From Phascolarctobacterium_A sp034086985 (GTDB lineage: Bacteria > Bacillota > Negativicutes > Acidaminococcales > Acidaminococcaceae): a stretch of 64,000 bases of DNA. Below, piece after piece: positions 10,101 to 17,177 of this stretch. The position numbers and the translations under genes are program-made. Within the stretch, counting starts at the first letter, position 1, and each line of letters starts with the position of its first letter. The notes beneath the pieces are model-generated. The model ran no database searches. It was given only the letters and a program-made list of their open reading frames with translations, and was not told the origin of the DNA. The stretch is taken from positions 8,272-72,271 of the forward strand of contig JAXDZG010000001.1 of NCBI GenBank assembly GCA_034086985.1. The letters run 5' to 3'.

Positions 10101-10736
10101 TTTAATGTTGCCAAGGACGAACCAAAAGTAGAGTTTATGAATCAGCTACATCCTCTGGTTATGATGGCTGCCCAGTATAAGTCAAAAGAAGGTGAGTCTG
10201 AACTGGCCATCAAATGGGTTAGTGATGAGTTGCCTGCAGGTGATTATCCCTTTATTATTTACAATTGGACCTATAAAGGTGAGAAGAATGATGTCAAGCT
10301 TATGCCGGTTTGTAAAAATGAGTATATTAAACAGCATTTGACCGAAATATTGCAGTCTGGCAATAACTATCAGGCGCAAATGAGTGCTTTTACTGGTCAG
10401 TGGGATACTTTAGAGGACCTGCACTATGATGAATGGTCAGCAGCAAAGGATAAATTTGTAGATAACGTTAAGGCTGATTGCAAGTACCGTTCGGAGCAAA
10501 AGGAACAGAATCTAAGAGCTAAGAAAGAACGGCGGATTGCTCAATACGGTCATATAGCTGATGTTAATATTCAGAAGATGAATAAGGGTATATTTGAGGG
10601 CATTGATAATCAGATAGCCGATATACAAAGACATTTTAAGAAGGTAGCAAACTCAGCAGATATTACCTTCGAGCTTTTGACAAAAGGTGTTGTACATGTT
10701 GCCAATGAAAACCACGTGGCTGATGTAGTGTTTTAG
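7149..10736 (+). CDS. SNF2-family helicase with N-terminal Swt1-type HEPN domain
   Basis: About 1195 residues. The N-terminal 150 residues resemble the Swt1-type HEPN domain, with the RNxxxH motif as RNRWAH near residues 100-105, the signature of many HEPN ribonucleases. A SNF2/RapA-like ATPase core follows: DDVGVGKTIEAG near 286 (motif I), DEAHH near 400 (motif II), LTATPIQN (motif III), and QRIGRIDRRGQ near 777 (motif VI). A long charged C-terminal region completes it. A TTG at 7146 immediately precedes the ATG at 7149. The gene overlaps the end of the sacsin-like gene by 14 nt, so the two are almost certainly co-transcribed and probably work together. A terminator follows, separating the pair from the BREX operon. 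The core resembles helicases of DISARM and related systems, but I cannot assign it to a named family. Confidence 0.78.
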   Translation: MISTDIVSEITKYELILNGTLTKWLQKYLPAITKNWWHDLVLSSLTPIQRSNLEAKAAQDITGLDLASSLKVLLNNWFSLAGIVFLNKKYRNNAIEMQQVRNRWAHVSTSDINKKTILADLEVIKNLLESFDCPAKDLNALENLIMSIENDNGSIVVNPTLMDEVHAVEPVVVQNDDINVGSMVKLKSDPSKQGYVTAINGKKYMVFFGPEGVQPFYKEQLMNAAIVEVSKTITLDKLKLMLTAHQINNPGKSNLYSLNAARIDFVPYQFRPALKMIKSDEQRILIADDVGVGKTIEAGLILKELEARSEVKSVLVICPRALVVDHKWRNEMLRFDEDFAELDSASLRQIVANYDGVWPERFSKAIISYSSFNDTLLNGTDRYLGLTKLDPAPRFDLVIVDEAHHIRNKETLGYRGVEAFVKNAGAVVFLTATPIQNSSDDLYTLLELLRNDIINNKENYRMMAEPNRFITEMLAVVRKHEPGWQDRVKELYEKIMHTKYGYSVMQHNPRWDVINEAVNKEQITMEERVELINNIEELHTFAGIINRTRRRDIGSFCKRRTITVDTEFDEAQQALYDALMDFENKALRALHGNVNTRFMMCTIMRQASSCLYGLLPFIKDFMYRRIHEIEADGGFGFGEDGEPDMGAELLRKLAEEIKDLVKALPEDDPKFNKLYNEIIVPKMSLENNKVIIFSSFRHTLHYIRKKLEAQGIRVGQIDGSVEDEDRRIISQRFKSQKEEPDTIDVLLFTEVGCEGLDYQFCDTLVNYDMPWNPMRIEQRIGRIDRRGQLSEAVKIYNMITSGTIDATIYERCLLKIDIFENSIGDCGEILGKINKEITKIMYEQGLTEEERNQKLEKMAENDIIKIKEIRRLEADEKDLYGFDLSSYLMDKEVQDAENAWISGEHMIALVDAYLHEVLDNDGDKLPETFFAGKGDIKTLMLKREHKKKLLDILRENEPFNNTKALVGWENYLKSPNRSLSVTFDFNVAKDEPKVEFMNQLHPLVMMAAQYKSKEGESELAIKWVSDELPAGDYPFIIYNWTYKGEKNDVKLMPVCKNEYIKQHLTEILQSGNNYQAQMSAFTGQWDTLEDLHYDEWSAAKDKFVDNVKADCKYRSEQKEQNLRAKKERRIAQYGHIADVNIQKMNKGIFEGIDNQIADIQRHFKKVANSADITFELLTKGVVHVANENHVADVVF

Positions 10737-10751
10737 TTAAAAATTGATACT

Positions 10752-10784
10752 GAGGGTAGGATGGTTATGCCTACCCTCTTTTTA
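10752..10784 (+). terminator. Intrinsic terminator after the sacsin/SNF2 unit
   Basis: GAGGGTAGG (10752-10760) pairs perfectly with CCTACCCTC (10770-10778) across a 9-nt loop and runs into TTTTT. It shows that the upstream two-gene unit and the BREX operon are separate transcripts. Confidence 0.85.
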
Positions 10785-10888
10785 TGGATCAATAATGATA
10801 AAAAGGACTGATCTAGCAGGGAAAAGAGTTTTTGTGTAGAATTTTAATTGAGGATTGTTATGCCATTTTTTAAATGGAGGAGATTTTG

Positions 10889-11521
10889 ATGCAAAACCCG
10901 GAATTATTAAGATACAAAGAACAAAGTCCCTATGAAAAATCAGGGGCCCTGACTAGAGAACAGTACCTTTTTAATGAAACAAGAGTAGTTGGTGAGTTAT
11001 ATTTACAAGGTATGTCTGATGAAGAAATAATTGAGAAAGTATATAATGAAAACTTATTTCGCTATCCCACGGAAAAAATGCTCCGCAATATAGCTAGAGT
11101 ATGTTTGAAGCGTATCAATGCATTGGAGGATGAACGGTTAATAAAAGCATTGGTTGAGAAGCCTGGTAGTATAGCAAAGCAGGTTTGCCTTTACGCTATG
11201 ATGAAGCAAAATCGTCTTGTCAATGATTTCATGCTAAAGGTTATTGGCCATAAATTTATTGAGAGAGATTACGGTTTTAGCAAGCTTGTGGTTAGCAGTT
11301 TTTTGATTGACTTACAAGAACAGGATCCATGGGTAGCATCATGGAGTCCAAGCACGATCAATAAAATTAGGCAGGTTATTGTTAAAACCTTAGTAGATAA
11401 TGAATATTTGGATGATAATAAGTCCAGACAGCTTAACACTATCACCATTAATAGTGTTTTGGAAGAAGTATTAAGGGAAAAGGATAAGGCCGCGTTGGCT
11501 GCTTTCAATTGCTTGTATTAA
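10889..11521 (+). CDS. brxA: BREX protein BrxA (DUF1819 family)
   Basis: A small DNA-binding-type protein at the head of BREX operons, assigned by overall resemblance to the DUF1819 (BrxA) family and by its place directly before brxB and brxC. The 210-residue length fits the family. The ATG at 10889 is preceded by GGAGGAG at a spacing of about 6 nt. An ATG at 10874 overlaps that Shine-Dalgarno and is not a plausible start. BrxA is known from structural work to be a helical protein that binds DNA, although its exact role in BREX is unsettled. It is the first gene after the terminator at 10752-10784, so the BREX promoter should lie in 10785-10875. Confidence 0.85.
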   Translation: MQNPELLRYKEQSPYEKSGALTREQYLFNETRVVGELYLQGMSDEEIIEKVYNENLFRYPTEKMLRNIARVCLKRINALEDERLIKALVEKPGSIAKQVCLYAMMKQNRLVNDFMLKVIGHKFIERDYGFSKLVVSSFLIDLQEQDPWVASWSPSTINKIRQVIVKTLVDNEYLDDNKSRQLNTITINSVLEEVLREKDKAALAAFNCLY

Positions 11522-11530
11522 TGAGGTGGA

Positions 11531-12097
11531 ATGATGGCAACAAGGAACATTAAGGAACGATTGGACGAATTAGGGCAAAGGTTGGGTGCCGCGGATTTTC
11601 GAGCAGGCGAAGGCTTAATGAATGAAGCAAATATAAGAATATTTTCCTATGCTCCTGAAGAGGAGATGGCAGTTCGCCACTTTATTGATTTAGTTAATGA
11701 TAATCCAGGCATATACAAAGGCGTAAAAGCTTTTAATCTTTTTGATGTATTTTTAGAAATATGTGATGAATATGCTTCGGTGAATGATATTATTGAAGAA
11801 GAAAACTACTCTGGGACTGAGGCAGTTTTAGAAGCTATTCAAGGCTTTGCTGATAATAAGGCTTTTGTACAAAAAATGCTTGATTTGGGAATGAATAATG
11901 CCGAAGTTGTAATACTTTATGGCATTGGTGAGGTTTATCCAATAGCTCGTTTACACTTGATTTTATCGGCAATTCAGCCTGTACGTTTACAGAAACCAAT
12001 AGTTGTGTTATATCCAGGTGAATTTACAGGGGAGCAGGTAAGGCTATTTAACAAGTTGACGCCTAGTAGCTATTATAGAGCAACGGCCAATTTGTAA
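11531..12097 (+). CDS. brxB: BREX protein BrxB (DUF1788 family)
   Basis: A 188-residue protein matching the DUF1788/BrxB family in size, position and general sequence. It starts at one of two adjacent ATGs (11531 or 11534) behind a GAGGTGG ribosome site and lies 9 nt after brxA. BrxB is a core component of type I-like BREX. It is thought to help assemble or bridge the other subunits, but no enzymatic motif is visible. Placement between brxA and brxC in the standard order supports the call more than any motif does. Confidence 0.85.
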   Translation: MMATRNIKERLDELGQRLGAADFRAGEGLMNEANIRIFSYAPEEEMAVRHFIDLVNDNPGIYKGVKAFNLFDVFLEICDEYASVNDIIEEENYSGTEAVLEAIQGFADNKAFVQKMLDLGMNNAEVVILYGIGEVYPIARLHLILSAIQPVRLQKPIVVLYPGEFTGEQVRLFNKLTPSSYYRATANL

Positions 12098-12117
12098 TCG
12101 ATGGAGGATGAGGAAAT

Positions 12118-15100
12118 ATGTTAATTAGGGACATGTTTGTCAAAGATATAAACCGTGAGATTAATGGCGTTATTCAGGTTGCCCAAGATACTGAAAGCGT
12201 AGTTTATCAAGAGGTTAGCGAATACGTCGTTACGAGTGAACTAAAGGAGCATTTTACTAAGTTTTTTAAGATGTATAACAGGGCCTTTATCGAGCCAACT
12301 AACGGTATAGGCGTATGGATTAGTGGCTTCTTTGGCAGTGGCAAATCCCACTTCCTAAAGATGCTCTCTTATATTTTGGAGAATAAACAAATTGGCAGTA
12401 GTAGAACTGTGGATATGTTTAGGGATAAGCTGGTTGATAGTCCGGAGCTGTTTAGCTTAATTGAAAAAGCCACAGCAAATAAGACAGAAGCTATTTTGTT
12501 TAATATTGATATTGAAGGCTCTGTAAACAAGAATAATACTGCCGTTTTGCGTGTTTTTGCCAAGATGTTTTATAATCATCTGGGCTTTTTTGGAGAAAAC
12601 CTTAAGGTGGCCCGCTTTGAGTATTTTCTTAACGAAGACGGAAAAACTGAAGAGTTTAGGAAAGTCTTTAAAGCTAAAAGTGGTAAGGAATGGACTGTTG
12701 CACGTAAAGCCTTTGGGCTGCAGGGACGTTATATTATTCCAACTCTAATGGAAGTTTTTGGTATGGATGAAGAAGCTGCCAAAGCTTGGTTTAGGGATAA
12801 GGAAGAGTCTAATTTTAGTATCGCTGCTTTGGTTGAGGATATTAAGACATATATCGATAAAAAACCTGAGAACTTCCGCTTGCTTTTCATGATTGACGAA
12901 ATGGGACAATATGCAGGTAGCGATACAGATTATCTTTTGAATTTACAATCCTTAGTAGAAGCTATTGGTAGCACTTGTGGCAATCGCGTGTGGGTAATGT
13001 GCACTGGTCAGCAGGCCTTGGATAAAGTAATCAAGCTGCGCAATGACGAATTCTCTCGTATTATTGCCCGCTTTAAAACCATCCTATCCTTGTCTTCTGC
13101 TTCTGCCGAGGAAGTAATTCAAAAACGTGTATTGGATAAGAATACCGATGCCAAAGAGGTACTTGTTGATGAGTATGGGCAAAAGGATGCGGTTTTGCGG
13201 AATTTATTTACTTTTACATCTGAGACCGTAGCTAATATGCGCGGTTATGATAATGAGGGTGAATTTGTAAACAATTATCCCTTTGTTCCCTATCAGTTCT
13301 TCTTATTACAAAGGGTATTTACTGAACTAAAGGAACGAGGTGTTATTGGTGCTTATCAGTCTGGAGCTGAGCGCTCTATGTTATCCGGTTTCAAGGAAGC
13401 AGCAGAAAAGATTCAGGGTGAGGATCACACAAGATTAGCTCCCTTCTATCTTTTTTATGATACCATAAAAGATGCTATTGACAGCCCTACAAGAGAAATC
13501 ATTAATAACTGCGCTAAAGCTGCTGCTAGTGGGCATGGCTTAGAACCGCAAGATACTGATGTTCTCAAAATGCTCTATTTGCTTCGTTATGTGAATAAAA
13601 CAGTGCCTGCCAAAATAGACAATTTAATTGTCTTGATGGCCGATTGCATTGATGTGGATAAGAAAAAGCTACGTGAGGAATTAAATCACTCCTTGGATAG
13701 ACTTTATAAGCAGAATTGTATAGATATTAATGGTGATGTTTATTGCTTCTTGACCAATGAAGAAAAGGACATCAAGATAGAAATTGAAAACAATACTCAT
13801 GTGGATGATAGCAAGGTCTTGAGTACTATTGGTAAGATAATTTCCGATGTATATAAATCAACCAAGATAACCTGTGGCAAGCAGAATTTTGATTTTGATG
13901 TTAAGGTTGATGATGTTGCTGTTGGCAGAACTGGTAGCAACATGGTTTTGCAGTACATTACCAATTTGTATGGTGTTAGCCCTGCCAATATGCTAAATTG
14001 TGATAACAAGGTTGTAGTGCATCTAGGCCAAACCAATTATTATGATTTAATCGAAAAAGCACTCAAGATTCGCACCTTCAAAAATAAAAATAATATCAAC
14101 GACATGACCGAAACTATGCGAGTCATTGTTACCAATTATATGCTGCGTGCGGATAAGTATGAGGAAGAAGCTAGGGAAGCTCTGAAAAAGGCTATTGAAA
14201 CCGCTGATCTTTATGTTTCTGGAGATTTGACTAAAATTACAGGTGATATGAAGTTTAAGTTGGACCAATCCCTGCAAAAATTAGTTGGCTTTGTCTATAA
14301 AAATTATAGCTTGCTGGATTATCAACCAGATACTGATGCTGATATAAGGGCTATAGCTTTAGGAACAAAAGGTACGGGCTTAGGTGCTGGCTTTGATACC
14401 AATAAAGAAGCTGCTGATGATATGCGTGGCTTTCTCAAAATGAGATACGACCTGAAGCAACCGGTTAGTGTTGCTGATTTGCAGACAAAATATCAGGCAT
14501 TACCATATGGTTGGCGCGAGATTGATGTGGCTGCTGTGATTGCCCAGCTCATGTATGACCAAAAGGTAATGTTAAAATACAGTGGCGCTGTGATTGGTAC
14601 GGACAAGTCCGGCCTGCCGGATATGTTACGTCAAAAGCGCTATACCGGCAATGTTGCTATTGCTATCAAAATGTCCGCTTCTGAAACCATGCTGCGCAAG
14701 GTATATACATTCTTGTCATCGTTTTTGGGTAGAATGGATGTGCCCAATGATGAAGAAGGCTTGGTTAAGTATATTCAAGACCGCTTCACTGAGTTGCAAA
14801 CAAGATATAAGGAGTATCAGGAGGAGTATAAGAACACTAAATACACATATCCTGATAGGGAATTAGTACAAGACTCCATTAAGCTTGTGAATGGAATTCT
14901 CTCCAAGTCTAGTGATAATCTTGCTTTGCTGCAAGCTATAATAGATGCTCAGACTGATCTCAAGGACATGAAAGAGGATATGGAGGATGTGGAGAACTTC
15001 TTTAGTAACCAGATGCCCATATTCAACGAAGGTGTGGATGTATGGAATAAGCTGCAGAACGATGCTAAACAGTATTTGTATAACGATTCTATTGTAAAAG

Positions 15101-15693
15101 AAGCTTATGATAATCTATATTTATATACTAAAATTCCAACTAAAGGTGCATATGACTATTCCCAAATATCTAAGATCAAGGGCCTTATTGCGATTGTAAC
15201 AGCTGCTCATACCAAATTGCTCGACGCTGAGAAAACGAGGCTTGTAAATTTGGTAAACAACTTTGAAATGGTATATGCTGATGAAGTAAAAAATTATCAA
15301 GCTGTTTGCTTGAGTAATCCAGATGTAAAAAAAGCTGTTGAACTAGAGGTAAAGAAAGTTACCGAGCGATTTGAGGAACAAAAGGGTTTAATTCTTAGAG
15401 CAACTAACCTTTGGGAACTTGCTGGTAAGGATGGCATGTTGGATAATAATACACAAACGTATATATGGAATTTACGAAAAGCTGCTACTCCTATCAGTAA
15501 ACCAAATCCTCCTGTGGGGCCTGTACCGCCAACACCTCCTGTAAAGCCTGCTACTATTCGCAAAACAGTAAATAAGTACAGCGATATTCCCAAGGCAGTA
15601 ATTAAGGACGAGCAGGATATAGATAAATTCTTAGTAGAGCTGAGAAAAGTTTTAGTGGATTTAAAGAATGGCTGTGATGAACTGATTATTTAA
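12118..15693 (+). CDS. brxC: BREX ATPase BrxC
   Basis: A large P-loop ATPase of 1191 residues, typical for BrxC. The Walker A is GFFGSGKSHFLK near residues 69-80. A hydrophobic strand ending in FMIDEMGQY near 258 looks like Walker B. The C-terminal half is rich in predicted helix, and a proline-rich linker (about 1125-1145) precedes a short final domain. A GGAGG ribosome site lies 10-14 nt before the ATG. BrxC is an AAA-type NTPase thought to drive phage sensing or assembly of the BREX complex. It follows brxB by 20 nt in the same operon. No damage is visible, so the lesion in this system is confined to pglX. Confidence 0.9.
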   Translation: MLIRDMFVKDINREINGVIQVAQDTESVVYQEVSEYVVTSELKEHFTKFFKMYNRAFIEPTNGIGVWISGFFGSGKSHFLKMLSYILENKQIGSSRTVDMFRDKLVDSPELFSLIEKATANKTEAILFNIDIEGSVNKNNTAVLRVFAKMFYNHLGFFGENLKVARFEYFLNEDGKTEEFRKVFKAKSGKEWTVARKAFGLQGRYIIPTLMEVFGMDEEAAKAWFRDKEESNFSIAALVEDIKTYIDKKPENFRLLFMIDEMGQYAGSDTDYLLNLQSLVEAIGSTCGNRVWVMCTGQQALDKVIKLRNDEFSRIIARFKTILSLSSASAEEVIQKRVLDKNTDAKEVLVDEYGQKDAVLRNLFTFTSETVANMRGYDNEGEFVNNYPFVPYQFFLLQRVFTELKERGVIGAYQSGAERSMLSGFKEAAEKIQGEDHTRLAPFYLFYDTIKDAIDSPTREIINNCAKAAASGHGLEPQDTDVLKMLYLLRYVNKTVPAKIDNLIVLMADCIDVDKKKLREELNHSLDRLYKQNCIDINGDVYCFLTNEEKDIKIEIENNTHVDDSKVLSTIGKIISDVYKSTKITCGKQNFDFDVKVDDVAVGRTGSNMVLQYITNLYGVSPANMLNCDNKVVVHLGQTNYYDLIEKALKIRTFKNKNNINDMTETMRVIVTNYMLRADKYEEEAREALKKAIETADLYVSGDLTKITGDMKFKLDQSLQKLVGFVYKNYSLLDYQPDTDADIRAIALGTKGTGLGAGFDTNKEAADDMRGFLKMRYDLKQPVSVADLQTKYQALPYGWREIDVAAVIAQLMYDQKVMLKYSGAVIGTDKSGLPDMLRQKRYTGNVAIAIKMSASETMLRKVYTFLSSFLGRMDVPNDEEGLVKYIQDRFTELQTRYKEYQEEYKNTKYTYPDRELVQDSIKLVNGILSKSSDNLALLQAIIDAQTDLKDMKEDMEDVENFFSNQMPIFNEGVDVWNKLQNDAKQYLYNDSIVKEAYDNLYLYTKIPTKGAYDYSQISKIKGLIAIVTAAHTKLLDAEKTRLVNLVNNFEMVYADEVKNYQAVCLSNPDVKKAVELEVKKVTERFEEQKGLILRATNLWELAGKDGMLDNNTQTYIWNLRKAATPISKPNPPVGPVPPTPPVKPATIRKTVNKYSDIPKAVIKDEQDIDKFLVELRKVLVDLKNGCDELII

Positions 15694-15714
15694 GAAGTCT
15701 AAAGGAAGATTATA

Positions 15715-17073
15715 ATGTCAGAAAACCAAAATATTGAATGGAAAAGAAAATGGGATAATGAATATCTAGGCTGGATTTGTGGTTTTGCTAATGCTCAAGG
15801 CGGCAAGCTATATATTGGCTGTGATGATAATGGCAATGTTGTAGGCTTGCAGAACGCACGCAAATTATTGGAGGATATTCCCAATAAAATTAGAGATGCT
15901 ATGGGGATTGTAGTAGAAGTTAACCTATTGGAAAAGGATGGCGAAAAGTACATTGAAATAGTTGTTCCTCCTTATCCTATTGGCATTTCTTGTAAGGGTG
16001 TTTACCATTATCGCAGTGGCAGTACCAAGCAGATTCTGTCAGGACCGGCACTAGAGACATTTTTGATGCGTAAGCGGGGTGTAACCTGGGATAATATGCC
16101 CTATCCTGCTTTTACGATAAAGGATGTTGATGATGGTGTTGTTGATTATTTTAGAAAGCTGGCAGCGAAAAAGGGTCGGATAGACGAAGGCTTGCTAGAG
16201 GAACCTAAAGATGTATTACTAGAAAAGCTGCATTTGTTTAATGGGGATTATCTTACCAACGCTGCTATGCTTTTATTCAGCAAGGATCCTGAAAGATGGC
16301 AATTGGGCGCTTATGTAAAAATCGGCTTTTTTGAAACTAATGCTGACTTGCTGTATCAAGATGAGATACATGGTTCACTTTTAGAGCAGGTTGATAAAAT
16401 AGTTGAACTTGTGTATTTGAAGTACATGAAAGCCAAAATTTATTATCAGGGTATGCAGCGCATCGAGCGTTATTTTGTTCCGGAAGCAGCTCTACGCGAG
16501 GCGCTTTTAAATGCTTTGTGCCATAAGAGATATCAATCGGGCGTGCCTATACAGATTAGCGTTTATGAAGATAAGCTATATATTGCTAATTGCGGTTGTC
16601 TGCCTGAAAATTGGTCATTGGCAAATTTAATGGATAAGCATGCTTCAGTACCTTTCAACCCTAATATTGCCCATGTTTTTTATCTTGCAGGTTTTATTGA
16701 AAGCTGGGGTCGAGGTATTGAAAAGATTTGTACGGCTTGTTCGCAAGATAGTGTGCCACTACCTCAATACGAAGTTAATCCCAGCGATATCATGATTAAG
16801 TTTACTGCACCAGATGATAGAGTAATCTCTTCTGTAACCAATAGTGTGACAGAAAAGGTAAAAGAAAAGGTAAAAGATAAATTGGATAATACGTCCCTTG
16901 AGTTACTAAAACTTATCATTGAGGATCCCGGATACAATTATTCTTATTTGTCTAAAAGATTAGGTATTAGCGTAAAAACAATATCTATTCGTTTTAAAAA
17001 GCTTCAACAAGCAGGAATAGTTGAACGAGTGGGCTCTGACCGCAAAGGGTACTGGAAGGTAATAGAAAGGTAA
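15715..17073 (+). CDS. AlbA_2 / Schlafen-type ATP-binding protein with winged-helix C-terminus
   Basis: A 452-residue protein inside the BREX operon, between brxC and pglX. Residues 5-120 resemble the AlbA_2 (Schlafen-like) nucleic-acid-binding domain, with FANAQGGKLYIGCDDNG. The middle resembles the HATPase_c_4 fold, with EAALREALLNALCHKRYQ near 260 and a WGRGIEKI segment. A Lys/Glu/Val-rich repeat linker (TEKVKEKVKDK) leads to a C-terminal winged helix-turn-helix (SYLSKRLGISVKTISIRFKKLQ). Such proteins are often annotated as transcriptional regulators, and genes of this type sit in several BREX operons, so regulation or RNA sensing is plausible. The 3' end lies in a run of repeated AGGTAAAAGAA units that continue past the stop codon, so the present C-terminus may be a product of repeat slippage. 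Confidence 0.72.
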   Translation: MSENQNIEWKRKWDNEYLGWICGFANAQGGKLYIGCDDNGNVVGLQNARKLLEDIPNKIRDAMGIVVEVNLLEKDGEKYIEIVVPPYPIGISCKGVYHYRSGSTKQILSGPALETFLMRKRGVTWDNMPYPAFTIKDVDDGVVDYFRKLAAKKGRIDEGLLEEPKDVLLEKLHLFNGDYLTNAAMLLFSKDPERWQLGAYVKIGFFETNADLLYQDEIHGSLLEQVDKIVELVYLKYMKAKIYYQGMQRIERYFVPEAALREALLNALCHKRYQSGVPIQISVYEDKLYIANCGCLPENWSLANLMDKHASVPFNPNIAHVFYLAGFIESWGRGIEKICTACSQDSVPLPQYEVNPSDIMIKFTAPDDRVISSVTNSVTEKVKEKVKDKLDNTSLELLKLIIEDPGYNYSYLSKRLGISVKTISIRFKKLQQAGIVERVGSDRKGYWKVIER

Positions 17074-17120
17074 AAGAAAAGGTAAAAGAAACCGAGGAAG
17101 GTAAAAGAAAAGGTAAAAGA
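16856..17120 (+). repeat. 22-bp direct repeat present three times at the gene's 3' end
   Basis: The same 22-mer, beginning AGGTAAAAGAAAAGG, occurs at 16856-16877 inside the AlbA_2 gene, at 17068-17089 across its stop codon, and at 17099-17120 downstream. In the first copy it encodes VKEKVK. In the second it is read one base out of phase and supplies the TAA stop. Skipping one base there would extend the protein by about 17 Lys/Glu-rich residues to a stop at 17121. This suggests a tandemly expanded, slippage-prone tail. Confidence 0.8.
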
Positions 17121-17177
17121 TAATCTTTAAGGTTACAGATAAGGTGACAGAAAAAACGTGCAAAGAAGGTAGAACAC

